Positions 40,362 through 48,593 of a DNA stretch of 64,000 nt are shown piece after piece. The notes under the pieces are model-generated. The model searched no databases, was not told the origin of the DNA, and saw nothing but the letters and a program-made list of their open reading frames with translations. Each line of letters starts with the position of its first letter. Within the stretch, counting starts at the first letter, position 1. The position numbers and the translations under genes are program-made. The stretch comes from JAHFUS01 sp035689115 (GTDB lineage: Bacteria > Actinomycetota > Acidimicrobiia > Acidimicrobiales > GCA-2861595), in assembly GCA_035689115.1 (NCBI GenBank), contig DASSMA010000010.1, positions 12,135-76,134 of the forward strand, written 5' to 3'.

Positions 40362-43300
40362 GCGGAGCGTCGGTCGGCGCCGGCGGGCGGTGGTCACGGG
40401 TCACCTCGAGCGTCGCCGCGTGCATCGGGGTGCTGGCCCTGGTGGTCGGGTTCCCGGTGCTGTTGTGGGCGCTGGCCGGGTGGCCGCTGCCCCACGGGGT
40501 ACCGGACTGGTCGGAGGCCTCCGCGGCCATCTCCGACGGCGCCATCCCGGACCGGCTCTGGATCGGGCTGGCCGCACTGGTCGGCTGGCTCGTGTGGGCC
40601 CAGCTCGGGGTCGCAGTGCTCGCCGAGGTGGTGGCCGCCGCCCGGCGTCAGGAGGCGTCGGCGCTGCCGCTGGTGGCCTCGCCAGCTCGCCACCTGGCTC
40701 GGCGCCTGGTCGGCTCGGCCGCCATGGTGGGCGCACTGGTGTCGCCCCGGGTCGCGCTGGCACACCCGCCGCCGCCGCCGCTCGCCATCGCCGCTGACCC
40801 GGCGCCGCTGGCCACTGCGGCCGACTCGGCGCCCGTGTACGTCGTGCAGGACTGGGACGTGTCCAGGGACTGCCTGTGGACCATCGCCGAGCGGCACCTG
40901 GACGACGGGAGGCGATGGCGGGAGATCTGGGAGCTCAACCGAGGGCGCCCCCAGCCCGACGGCGACGTCCTCGAGAAGGCCGACGTCATTCGGCCCGGCT
41001 GGCGCCTGACCCTTCCCGCCGACGCCACGGGCCTGCCGACCCAACGGCCCGCCCCGCCGGCGTTGGCTGCCGACACTGCAGCAGCAGCGGACTCGGCGCC
41101 CACCTCTCCGGCCCCGACGACCAGCGTGCAGACGACCCTGCCCGCAGACGTCGGGGCCGGGGCCGCCGCCGCTCCCGACCGCGTGCCGGTGCCAGTGCCG
41201 GCGCCCGAAGCGCCAGTTGAGGAGCCGATGGTCGATGCCGGGCCCCGCCACCAAGCCGTGCCGCCGGCACCAACGACGCCGGGCGCCGAGGCGGCGCCGG
41301 CGGCTGCACCGCCGGCCAAGGAGAGCGCCGGGCGCGGCCTACGGGCCAACGCACCGAATCTGCTGGGCGGAGGCCTCCTCGCCGCCGGCGTGATCGCCAC
41401 CCTGGACCGGCTGCGCCGGGCCCAGATGCGCCGTCGCCGTCCCGGCCAGCGCATCCCGCTGCCGACGGCCGATACGGCGCGCCACGAGTGGGCGGCTCGC
41501 GAGGGTGCCGACCACCGGGGCGCTGAGCTGTTCGACCTGGCCGTACGGGCCATGGCGCACGGTCTGGCCGATGCCGGCGACGTGCCGCCCGAGATCGCTG
41601 CCTTCGAGCTCGACGGCGGCCGCCTGGAGGTCGTGCTGGCCACGCCCGCCCCGGCCCCGGCCGGCTTCGTCGACGACGTCGTCGACGGCCGCCCCCGCTG
41701 GGTGCTGGTGGCGGGCGGCGCCGAGGAGCTGCGGTGGGCGGCGGAGGTTCCCCACCCGCTGCCGGCGGTGGTGACGCTGGGCCGGACGCCGTCGGGTGCC
41801 CAGGTACTGGTCGACCTGGTGGAGCCGTGCCTGACCACCATCGCCGGCGACGCCGAGGTGGGCCGGGAACTGGTGTGGGCGGCGGCCGCCGAGATGGCCA
41901 ACCGGATCGACGACATGCTCTTCTCCCTCTGCCTGGTGGGCTTCGGCGACGAGCTGGCCAGCCCGGCCCGTCGGGTGGAGGTCCTGGAGAGCTTCGACCG
42001 GGCGCTCGACTACATCGAGTCCGCCGGCCTGGCCGGGGCCGAGGAGCTGGCCGCCGGGGGCTTCGCCTCGGCGCTGCACGCCCAGGTGGCCACCGGCCAG
42101 CCCGACTCGTGGGGCCCGCTGGTGGTGCTGTGCGACCGGCCACCGCCGGCCGAGCAGCTCGAGCGGCTCGTGCGCCTCACCAGCTCGGCCGCCGTGGCCA
42201 ACGTGGCCGTCCTTGTGGTCGGCGACGCCCCGGGGGCGGCCCGCCAGCTGCGCGTCGTCGACGGGCTCCTGGAGGTGCCGGGCCTCGACGAGCGGATAGA
42301 GCCCCAGCGCCTGTCCGCCGCCGAGGCGGCCGCCATCGGCGAGATGTTCGAGGTCGGCCGCCACCGCTCGCCCTCGCACCTGTACCCCGAGCCGCTGGTG
42401 CCACCGGTGGTCGACCTGGTCGACGTCGACGAGCCGGGCCTCCTGGAGGTGGTGACCTCGCCCGAGGTGGCGAGCGAGGCCGAGCCCGAAGCGGTCGAGG
42501 AGCCGCCGGCCGTGGTCGGCCCCACGCTCTCCCGGCCAGAGGTGCTGGTGCGGGTGCTCGGCCCGGTGGGTGTCGAGCTGGCCGGCCAGCCCGTGGCCTT
42601 CGCCCGGATGAAGGCGGTCGAGGCCCTGGCCTACCTGGTCACCCACCGGGGCCTCGCCATCGACGGCGACCGCCTGGGCGAGGCGCTGTGGCCCAAGTCC
42701 GAGGGTCGCCCGACCGGCAACCTCAACACCACGCTGTGGGAGGTCCGGGACCGCCTCGGCGCCATGGCCCGACAGGCGCTGGAGGGGAACGAGCCGGCCA
42801 GGAAGAACGTCGACTACGGCGCCCGGTTCCTGGCGCCGCTGCGGGGCGCCCGGCGCCTGTACGAGCCGGGGGAGCCGGTGGGTCTGGACTACGACCTGGT
42901 CGTCGAGGCGAACCGTCTCGCCGTCGCCGGCGACGCCGCCGCCATGGCAGCGCTGCGCGACGCCCTGGAGCTGGTCCGCGGGCGGCCCTTCGAGACGTCG
43001 GCCAGCGGCAAGGACGAGGGTTTCCTGTGGGCGCTCGTCGACGGGCTGCTGTACGAGATGGCCGCCGGCGTGGTGGACGCCGCCCACCGCCTCGTCGAGC
43101 TGTGCCTCCAGGCGGGGGACCTGGGCGGGGCCCGCTGGGCGGCCGGCCGGGGCATGGCGGCCAGCCCTGGCAACGAGGTGCTGTGCCGGGACCGCATGCG
43201 CATCGCCGCCGCCGCCGGCAGCCCCGCCGGCGTCGACGCCGTGATGGACGAGCTGCGCACCTGGGTGGGCGTCGACCAGCCGTGCGACACCGAGCTCGAC

Positions 43301-43378
43301 CCCGAGACCGTCGCCCTCTACCGCAAGCTCCGCCCCCATCCCCTCGATCGCCGCCCCCGGGTCGGGGCCGGCCGGTAG
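40358..43378 (+). CDS. Membrane LysM - BTAD (SARP-type) protein (1006 aa)
   Basis: Three membrane helices occupy the first 135 residues. A LysM-like domain follows (about 160-220: YVVQDWDVSRDCLWTIAERHL, then IWELNRG, then DVIRPGWRLTLP), then a Pro/Ala linker (225-330) and a further hydrophobic segment near LLGGGLLAAGVIATLDRL. A large middle domain precedes a winged helix and bacterial transcriptional activation domain (about 728-1000: VRVLGPVGVELAG, VEALAYLVTHRG, LWPKSEGRP). Such fusions accompany actinobacterial Tad loci. It could sense wall state and signal to pilus gene expression or assembly. Confidence 0.8.
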   Translation: MSGASVGAGGRWSRVTSSVAACIGVLALVVGFPVLLWALAGWPLPHGVPDWSEASAAISDGAIPDRLWIGLAALVGWLVWAQLGVAVLAEVVAAARRQEASALPLVASPARHLARRLVGSAAMVGALVSPRVALAHPPPPPLAIAADPAPLATAADSAPVYVVQDWDVSRDCLWTIAERHLDDGRRWREIWELNRGRPQPDGDVLEKADVIRPGWRLTLPADATGLPTQRPAPPALAADTAAAADSAPTSPAPTTSVQTTLPADVGAGAAAAPDRVPVPVPAPEAPVEEPMVDAGPRHQAVPPAPTTPGAEAAPAAAPPAKESAGRGLRANAPNLLGGGLLAAGVIATLDRLRRAQMRRRRPGQRIPLPTADTARHEWAAREGADHRGAELFDLAVRAMAHGLADAGDVPPEIAAFELDGGRLEVVLATPAPAPAGFVDDVVDGRPRWVLVAGGAEELRWAAEVPHPLPAVVTLGRTPSGAQVLVDLVEPCLTTIAGDAEVGRELVWAAAAEMANRIDDMLFSLCLVGFGDELASPARRVEVLESFDRALDYIESAGLAGAEELAAGGFASALHAQVATGQPDSWGPLVVLCDRPPPAEQLERLVRLTSSAAVANVAVLVVGDAPGAARQLRVVDGLLEVPGLDERIEPQRLSAAEAAAIGEMFEVGRHRSPSHLYPEPLVPPVVDLVDVDEPGLLEVVTSPEVASEAEPEAVEEPPAVVGPTLSRPEVLVRVLGPVGVELAGQPVAFARMKAVEALAYLVTHRGLAIDGDRLGEALWPKSEGRPTGNLNTTLWEVRDRLGAMARQALEGNEPARKNVDYGARFLAPLRGARRLYEPGEPVGLDYDLVVEANRLAVAGDAAAMAALRDALELVRGRPFETSASGKDEGFLWALVDGLLYEMAAGVVDAAHRLVELCLQAGDLGGARWAAGRGMAASPGNEVLCRDRMRIAAAAGSPAGVDAVMDELRTWVGVDQPCDTELDPETVALYRKLRPHPLDRRPRVGAGR

Positions 43379-43384
43379 GGCGTC

Positions 43385-43657
43385 GTGATCCGGGCGCTGC
43401 TGGCCCTCGCCGGCCTGGCGCTGCTGTGGAGCGTGGGATCGGTGGTCCTGCGGGCCGTGGCCTGGTTCACCGTGGCGGCCATTGCTCTCAGCCTGGTGAT
43501 CGGCGTGGACGTCCCGGGCGCCGGACCGGCCATCGCCGGCGGCTGCTGGCTCGGGGCCGAGGTCCTCTTCCGGCTCCGGCAAGGCTTCTGGCGCAGCCGG
43601 CTGCTGGCCAGGGCCACCGGTCGTCCTCCCGCCGTGCTCGTCGACGGCGCCGAGTAG
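43385..43657 (+). CDS. Small membrane protein (90 aa)
   Basis: Two or three hydrophobic segments (ALLALAGLALLWSVGSVVL, VAWFTVAAIALSLVIGV, AIAGGCWLGAEVLFRL) precede a basic end (RQGFWRSRLLARATGRPP). It follows the LysM-BTAD gene by six bases and ends ten bases before the next. Likely part of the same operon. Function not recognised. Confidence 0.6.
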   Translation: MIRALLALAGLALLWSVGSVVLRAVAWFTVAAIALSLVIGVDVPGAGPAIAGGCWLGAEVLFRLRQGFWRSRLLARATGRPPAVLVDGAE

Positions 43658-43667
43658 GGGAGCGTCC

Positions 43668-44933
43668 TTGGCCAGCCCGCTGCTCACCTGGCCGGTGGTC
43701 CGCCAGGCGGTGGCCGAGCGCTGCCGGCCCCGGGAGGCACCCGAGGGCTGGAACCCGTTCGGCGTGCCGGCCGGCCTGGTCGGGTGGGTCGAGCTGCTCG
43801 ACGAGCTCGGCATGGGAGCCGGACCCCGGGACCACGACGACGCGGCCCTGGGCGCCGCCTTGTCGCAGATCGGCCACGACCTTCGCCTGGTCGAGGCCAC
43901 CGGCCGCTGGACGATCACCAGAGCGCCGCGGCGAACCCCCTCGTCGTACGTGCCGGGCGACGCGTTGGCCCTCCGCACCCTCTACGGCATGGACCTGATG
44001 ATGGATGCCGACCCGGTCGAGGTCGCCGCCGTCGGCGATTCGGGGATCAAGCTCCGTCGCGACGCGCTGCCCGTGGCCCACGCGCTGGTCGAGGCCGAGG
44101 CGTACTGGCTGCCGCCCGGCTCGGAGGAGGCGGTGTTGGCGTCGGAGGCGCCACCGGCAGACCAGCTGGCGTCGGCTCGCCTGCGTCGCCCCGTCGTCGT
44201 GGTGTGGCTGGCGCACCCGGCCGAGATCCCTCCAGGCGCCGCCCCGGCCGGTCTGCTGGACGACATGGTGGCCGACGTCGGGCAGTTCGGCACCGAGGAG
44301 CTGCAGATGCCGGCCCCGCTGCTGTCGGCGGCCACCATGCTCGACAGCCTGGTGGACGACCCCCGTAAGGCGCAGCTCGAGGGGTTGATGCTCTTCGCCG
44401 ACGCCGATGGCGTGCTGGGCGACGGCCTGGCCTGGCTGGTCCAGGTCCCGTCGGTCGTCGACAGGGCGCCACTGCGCGGCGTCGTACTCGGGCGGCGCAG
44501 CCAGGCCGGCTGGCGTGCGGTGGCCGAGATGCTGGCCGCCATCGTGGCCTGGGGCGACTGGAAGCTGCCGCCGTCGATCCCGGTTGCGGCCGAGCCGGGG
44601 CGGGCCGATCTCCGCCGGCTGCGCCAGGGCTCGACCCGCCGGCTCGAGGAGGCGGGCGCCCTTGCCGGCGTGCGAGTCCTCGATGCCCGTCGCCGGGCGC
44701 CGGCCCGATCCGAGGAGGCCTCCGGCACCCATGCCAGCCCGATCCCTCACCCGCGGCGGGGCTACTGGCGCAACCAGCCCGTGGGGCCCCGCGACGACGG
44801 GCGTCGCGAGCTGCGGTGGATCCCGCCCACGTGGGTCAACGCTGGCGGCCGCCGGCCGCCGCTTCGGGTCTACCGGTTGCCGGCCGCCCCAAAGCCGGCC
44901 GGCGCAGCCGCCGGTTCCATGGGCCCCGGCTGA
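43668..44933 (+). CDS. Hypothetical protein with C-terminal GYWRNQP motif (421 aa)
   Basis: A TTG start at 43668 is used after GGGGAG. The protein is soluble. A long N-terminal part contains LRTLYGMDLMMDADPVEVAAVGDSG and several helix/strand blocks. The last 60 residues, GYWRNQPVGPRDDGRRELRWIPPTWVNAGG, resemble the basic tail motif (HWRRQ..GPGRSLRRP.WI.P) of many actinobacterial phage and plasmid proteins of unknown role. It closes the Tad block. Confidence 0.55.
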   Translation: MASPLLTWPVVRQAVAERCRPREAPEGWNPFGVPAGLVGWVELLDELGMGAGPRDHDDAALGAALSQIGHDLRLVEATGRWTITRAPRRTPSSYVPGDALALRTLYGMDLMMDADPVEVAAVGDSGIKLRRDALPVAHALVEAEAYWLPPGSEEAVLASEAPPADQLASARLRRPVVVVWLAHPAEIPPGAAPAGLLDDMVADVGQFGTEELQMPAPLLSAATMLDSLVDDPRKAQLEGLMLFADADGVLGDGLAWLVQVPSVVDRAPLRGVVLGRRSQAGWRAVAEMLAAIVAWGDWKLPPSIPVAAEPGRADLRRLRQGSTRRLEEAGALAGVRVLDARRRAPARSEEASGTHASPIPHPRRGYWRNQPVGPRDDGRRELRWIPPTWVNAGGRRPPLRVYRLPAAPKPAGAAAGSMGPG

Positions 44934-44985
44934 GCCCCTACGCCTCGTGGCCTTGGCCCCCGGACCGGTGGGGCATGCTGGGGCC

Positions 44986-45216
44986 ATGCCGCATGTCGCC
45001 GGGATCGAGGTGCGCCGCGCTTGGCGGCACCGCAACGAGGTGGGTCGGATCCACTACATCGTCACCTCCCACGAAGGCGTGGAGCGTCACCTGTACGAGC
45101 GGGATGACAGCGCGCTCGGTCGATTGCTCGATGCTGCGCTGCTGGCCCAGGGCTACACCGGGCCGAAGAGCGCCCAGGACGACGACGAGGGCGCCAGCGT
45201 CCCGCTCGAGGAGTAG
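44986..45216 (+). CDS. Small hypothetical protein (76 aa)
   Basis: ATG at 44986. The product has charged beta-like segments (GIEVRRAWRHRNEVGRIHYIVTSHEGVERHLYERD), a helix (LGRLLDAALLAQGY) and an acidic tail (DDDEGASVPLEE). No domain was recognised. It ends 27 bases from the convergent ribbon-helix-helix gene. Confidence 0.5.
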   Translation: MPHVAGIEVRRAWRHRNEVGRIHYIVTSHEGVERHLYERDDSALGRLLDAALLAQGYTGPKSAQDDDEGASVPLEE

Positions 45217-45242
45217 GACCCCGCCGCGCAGGCCGCTGTTCG

Positions 45243-45590
45243 TCAGCGCTTCTCGGACAGTTCCCGCTCGAGGAGGCGCGTGACCAGCTCCGAGCGCGAC
45301 ATGCCCAGTTCGGCCGCGCACTCGTCGAGCACGCTGCACTCCTCGTCGCTGAGGAAGAGCACGCACGTGGCCACGCCGCCGGCACCCATGTGACGTCGGC
45401 GAGGTCGGGGCCGGGGAGGCAGCCCGTCCCGCTCGGTGAGCGCCTTGAACTCCTGGCGCAGCGCCCGGTGGTGGTGGCCGTAGGCGTCGAGCAGCACCTC
45501 GGTCTGGTACGTGCCGCGCTCTTCCACGACGGCCTTGAGCCGGTGCTGGAGGTCGGCGGGGACCGACGTCAGGACCCGGCGCTTGGCCAT
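45243..45590 (-). CDS. Tandem ribbon-helix-helix regulator, paralogue of the ParA partner (115 aa)
   Basis: RRVLTSVPADLQHRLKAVVEERGTYQTEVLLDAYGHH and TCVLFLSDEECSVLDECAAELGMSRSELVTRLLERELS are two ribbon-helix-helix-like units. They align with the two units in the 24697-25269 protein (shared AELGMSRS.(L/M)VT.LL.R and EV.LDA...H..AL). No parA gene lies beside it. Its upstream region holds the TCATATGAG-type site also found upstream of the coupling-protein operon. It probably represses its own gene and perhaps transfer. Confidence 0.7.
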   Translation of the reverse strand: MAKRRVLTSVPADLQHRLKAVVEERGTYQTEVLLDAYGHHHRALRQEFKALTERDGLPPRPRPRRRHMGAGGVATCVLFLSDEECSVLDECAAELGMSRSELVTRLLERELSEKR

Positions 45591-45655
45591 GAGGTGCAGC
45601 CGTTCGGCGCATGGTGCGACCGTCTCATGTCGAGATGAAGACTAGCATATGTCAC

Positions 45656-45673
45656 TCATATGAGCGGTGGCCT
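45656..45673 (-). promoter_or_regulatory. Candidate operator, copy 2 (TCATATGAGCGGTGGCCT)
   Basis: Seventeen of 18 bases match 13919-13936, and the distance to the minus-strand start (66 against 70 bases) is similar. Here CATATG occurs twice (CATATG-TCACT-CATATG), giving a further repeated half-site. Confidence 0.6.
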
Positions 45674-45728
45674 TTGAACCCGCCCGATACCGTTGACGGA
45701 ATCTATAGAAGCTGTCACACCCTCACCG

Positions 45729-45753
45729 TAGAATCTGTTGAGAACATCAACAG
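45729..45753 (+). promoter_or_regulatory. -10 box and inverted repeat upstream of the HicA-like gene
   Basis: TAGAAT (45729-45734) is directly followed by CTGTTGA-GAACA-TCAACAG (45735-45753), a perfect 7-base-arm inverted repeat at the expected transcription start. The ribosome-binding site AGAAAGG and GTG start at 45766 come next. A repressor binding here, as in toxin-antitoxin autoregulation, would block initiation. Confidence 0.6.
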
Positions 45754-45765
45754 AAAGGCGCTACG

Positions 45766-45978
45766 GTGGACAAGGAGTTCCGGCGACTGGTCCGGGCAGC
45801 GGAGGAGCAAGGGTGGCGAGTACGGCCGATCAGGAAGGGCGTGATGCTGGTGCCGCCCGATCCGGCCAGGCCTGCCGTCACCATCCACCGCACGCCGTCG
45901 GATCGGCGGTCGTGGAACAACACGGTCGCCCAACTGCGGGCGTCAGGGCTGGAGTGGCCGTGGCCGCCCGAGGCGTGA
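45766..45978 (+). CDS. HicA-like toxin-fold protein (70 aa)
   Basis: FRRLVRAAEEQGWRVRPIRKGVMLVPPDPARPAVTIHRTPSDRRSWNNTVAQLRASGLEW follows the HicA/dsRBD-like pattern: helix, GW strand, lysine-glycine strand, prolines, final helix. The catalytic GSH of HicA is replaced by KGVM, so RNase activity is uncertain. The next gene, with an HTH, is 25 bases downstream and could be the partner antitoxin. Confidence 0.6.
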   Translation: MDKEFRRLVRAAEEQGWRVRPIRKGVMLVPPDPARPAVTIHRTPSDRRSWNNTVAQLRASGLEWPWPPEA

Positions 45979-46003
45979 GAGCAGCAGCGAGGAGCAGACG
46001 ACG

Positions 46004-46522
46004 ATGACGACCTGGTGGAGTGTGAGCCTGAGCGCCGCCGGCGGCGGCCCGGCGCTCGACGAGGTCGACGAGCGCCTGGTCGATCTCGCCGAGGCCCTCG
46101 AGGAGCACGCCGGCGTCGTGAGCTCCCAGCCGCTGCGCTATGGCGCTCGTCTCTCCGTTCAGGCCCCGAGTGCCGGAAAGGCGGTCGAGACGGCAAGTCG
46201 GCGCTTCCGGGAGGCGGCCGGCCGTGTCGGGCTGCCGTCGTGGCCGGTGGTCAGCGCAGAGGCCGTGACCGAAGCCGAGCTTGAGGCCGAGCTTGAGGGG
46301 CCGACGTACCCCAAGTTGATGGGGGTGACGGAGGTGGCCGAGGCGCTCGGCACGAGCCGTCAGCGCGTGTCGGCGTTGGCGCGCCAGCGCCGCGGGCTCC
46401 CGCCGCCCCTGGCCCAGCTGGCCAGCGGCCCGGTGTGGTCGGCGACGACGCTGCGGCGCTTCATCAACGAGTGGGACCGGCGTCCCGGCCGGCCAGCCAA
46501 GGTAAACGTCACACCGAGATAG
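46004..46522 (+). CDS. HTH-domain partner of the HicA-like protein (172 aa)
   Basis: An N-terminal alpha/beta domain (WWSVSLSAAGGGPALDEVDERLVDLAEALEE) is followed by a helix-turn-helix (LMGVTEVAEALGTSRQRVSALARQRRGLPPPL) and a basic end. This order, small HicA-like protein followed by a sensor-HTH protein, is seen in actinobacteria. It is the likely repressor for the inverted repeat at 45735. Toxin-antitoxin function is inferred. Confidence 0.65.
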   Translation: MTTWWSVSLSAAGGGPALDEVDERLVDLAEALEEHAGVVSSQPLRYGARLSVQAPSAGKAVETASRRFREAAGRVGLPSWPVVSAEAVTEAELEAELEGPTYPKLMGVTEVAEALGTSRQRVSALARQRRGLPPPLAQLASGPVWSATTLRRFINEWDRRPGRPAKVNVTPR

Positions 46523-46525
46523 GGT

Positions 46526-46540
46526 CCCGGCCCAGCCGGG
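46526..46540. terminator. Short hairpin between convergent genes
   Basis: CCCGGC-CCA-GCCGGG is a perfect 6-base stem with a 3-base loop in the 44-base gap between the HTH gene and the convergent methyltransferase. There is no T-run, so termination strength is uncertain. Confidence 0.4.
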
Positions 46541-46566
46541 TGGCCCGCACGCAGGCGGCTCTGGCC

Positions 46567-48312
46567 CTATCTGATGAGGCGGCCGGTCTTGGGGTGGACG
46601 ATGACGCCTTGGTGCGCCAGACGTGCGCTGACATGGCGGAGATCGAGGCTGCTGAGGTCCCATCCCCGGCGGATCCCGTGGCGCACGAGCATGACGTAGA
46701 GGTGGCTGGGGCTGCCAGCGCCTTCCAACGCCAGCGCCGTCTCCAGGGCGGAGTCGATCTCGTGGTCGCTGGGCACGTGGAGCGCATCCGGCGACGTCGT
46801 TCCAGGCCGCATGGTGAGGATGAGGTCGATGGTCGCGACATGCTCGAAGCCCGACGCCAGGCCCTTCACCGAGCGCTGGCCCTTGTTCAGGCTCGTCACC
46901 AGGTCTGCTTCCAGCTCCAAGCCGGCGGCGGCGACGGCGCGCTGCACGAGCGCCCACATGCGCCCGGTGCTGTTCCCGAACACGACGCTGATGTGGCCGC
47001 CCGGCTTCAGCACCCGGACGCACTCGCGGAAGGCGCCAGTCAGACGACGTTCGTAGGACTCGGCCGTGCGCCCCGCGCCGGTGTCGACCCGGTCGACCAC
47101 CGCCTCGGCGTAGTGGTTGGTCAGCTCGCCCAGCCACCCTTCCTGGAACAGGTTCATGTCTGAGTAGAAGATGTTCGAGCCGAACGGCGGGTCGGTGAAG
47201 ACGTAGTCGACGCTGGCGTCGGGAAGCGGGAGGTGCTCGGCGCTCGCCGTCTCGTAGCGCACGTCGCCCGGCGCAGGGTCGGCGGGGAGCCCACGCACCC
47301 GGCGGAGCTGACGCAGCCAGTGGTCCGACTTGAGGGCCGCCTCGACCTTGCGCTCGAACAGGTCGAACACGTTCCACTCGTAGAACACCGGGCCGACGTA
47401 GTAGTTGGCGTTGGCGGCGTTCAACGGCCGCTGGCGAGACCATTGGTAACGCTTGCTGGCTCGGGTCAGGATGGCGGTGAAGGCGAAGCGCAGCTTCTCG
47501 CGAACCTCCGGCTCGTCGACCAGGGCGATCTCGGCCCACAAGGCGGCCAGGGCGGCGAGGTTGCGGCGGGAGTAGAACGACGCCGTGGTGGTCAGCCCGT
47601 GCCGACCTAGTGCCGACGCCAGGAACATCTGGCGGTCCTCGCCGATGGGCTCGTCGGGCCACCACAACCCGGTGGTGTCGACGTCGGCCGTTGCGGGGCG
47701 GTGGTCCTGCTCCACCTGCGTCGGCGAGCAGGCGCATGCGAGGTAGTCGACGACGGCCTCCTCGCCCACCCGACGGGCCCGACCGGTGACCGCCGCTTCG
47801 CACGTCGGGCAGCGCATGCACTCCTTGCGCCACCCGGCCGACTCCAGCGCCCGGTAGAACGCAACCGGCGAGCCGCACCCTGGGCACTCCACCAGCACGG
47901 TCCAGACCGTCTTGACGAGGCGGGCGCTCTGCTCGCAGCGGCCGCATGCCGTCGCGTAGGCGGGTCCCACGCGGGCGTCGGCGGCTCGCACCACTTCGGC
48001 GGCGTGCTTGCGGGCCACCTCGGGGCGCACCAGGTTGGCGTAGTTGCGGCCCACGTGCCGGCCGAGCACGGCGATGTCGAACAGGCGCGCCCGCCGGCCC
48101 AGCGCCATGGCCGCCACGCCCGTCATGCCCGAGCCGGCGAAGGGGTCGAGCACCACGTCGCCGGGCTGCGTGAAGGCCTCGATGAAGGGCACGATGGCGG
48201 GCACGGGCACCTTGGTGAGGTAGGCGTGCGCCATGTACACCGGGTCGCTGCGTTTGACCTCGATGTCGGTGAGGTTGTGAAGACGGGCTGCCATCGGGCC
48301 GATGTTACTCAT
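46567..48312 (-). CDS. DNA methyltransferase with zinc-ribbon insertions (581 aa)
   Basis: DPFAGSGMTG (residues 56-65) is the SAM-binding motif I, and TDPPFGSN (about 371-378) is the catalytic motif IV. Motif I precedes motif IV with a large insertion between them. The insertion carries zinc-ribbon-like cysteines (CGRC, CPGCGSP, CMRCPTCE, CACS). VLKPGGHISVVFGNS follows as a later methyltransferase motif. The methylated base (N6-A or N4-C) cannot be fixed from the sequence. It is divergent from a control protein and HEAT-repeat protein, suggesting a restriction-modification system. Confidence 0.82.
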   Translation of the reverse strand: MSNIGPMAARLHNLTDIEVKRSDPVYMAHAYLTKVPVPAIVPFIEAFTQPGDVVLDPFAGSGMTGVAAMALGRRARLFDIAVLGRHVGRNYANLVRPEVARKHAAEVVRAADARVGPAYATACGRCEQSARLVKTVWTVLVECPGCGSPVAFYRALESAGWRKECMRCPTCEAAVTGRARRVGEEAVVDYLACACSPTQVEQDHRPATADVDTTGLWWPDEPIGEDRQMFLASALGRHGLTTTASFYSRRNLAALAALWAEIALVDEPEVREKLRFAFTAILTRASKRYQWSRQRPLNAANANYYVGPVFYEWNVFDLFERKVEAALKSDHWLRQLRRVRGLPADPAPGDVRYETASAEHLPLPDASVDYVFTDPPFGSNIFYSDMNLFQEGWLGELTNHYAEAVVDRVDTGAGRTAESYERRLTGAFRECVRVLKPGGHISVVFGNSTGRMWALVQRAVAAAGLELEADLVTSLNKGQRSVKGLASGFEHVATIDLILTMRPGTTSPDALHVPSDHEIDSALETALALEGAGSPSHLYVMLVRHGIRRGWDLSSLDLRHVSARLAHQGVIVHPKTGRLIR

Positions 48313-48322
48313 TGTCTGTAGC

Positions 48323-48330
48323 CTTATAGT
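48323..48330. promoter_or_regulatory. Overlapping divergent promoter core
   Basis: In the 44-base gap between the methyltransferase (48312) and control gene (48357), CTTATAGT can be read as TATAGT on the plus strand and TATAAG on the minus strand. A single binding event could therefore favour one transcript over the other, as in C-protein controlled restriction-modification loci. No clear -35 boxes are seen. Confidence 0.45.
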
Positions 48331-48356
48331 GTGCGGGATTCTTAGGCTCCCCCATC

Positions 48357-48593
48357 ATGGCCGGAGAGCCTCCCGCCCCGGCGGATGCCGGGCGTGCCAC
48401 CTTCGGCCAGCGGGTGCGGGTCCTGCGCCAGGACCGGGGTTTGTCACAAGAGCAGCTCGCCGAACGGTCGGGTCTGCACCGGACCTACGTCTCCAGCCTG
48501 GAGCGGGGTCAGCGCAACGTCGGCCTCGACAACATCCTGCGCCTGGCGGCCGCCCTCGAGGTCCCAGCCGCCGAGCTCTTCGGCGGCGACTGA
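48357..48593 (+). CDS. XRE-family control (C) protein candidate (78 aa)
   Basis: FGQRVRVLRQDRGLSQEQLAERSGLHRTYVSSLERGQRNVGLDNILRLAAALEVPAAELF is a complete XRE helix-turn-helix. Size and sequence resemble restriction-modification control proteins. ATG at 48357 has no ribosome-binding site, and the leader is short, as is common for C genes. The stop overlaps the next gene (TGATG), so regulator and effector are translated together. Confidence 0.78.
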   Translation: MAGEPPAPADAGRATFGQRVRVLRQDRGLSQEQLAERSGLHRTYVSSLERGQRNVGLDNILRLAAALEVPAAELFGGD

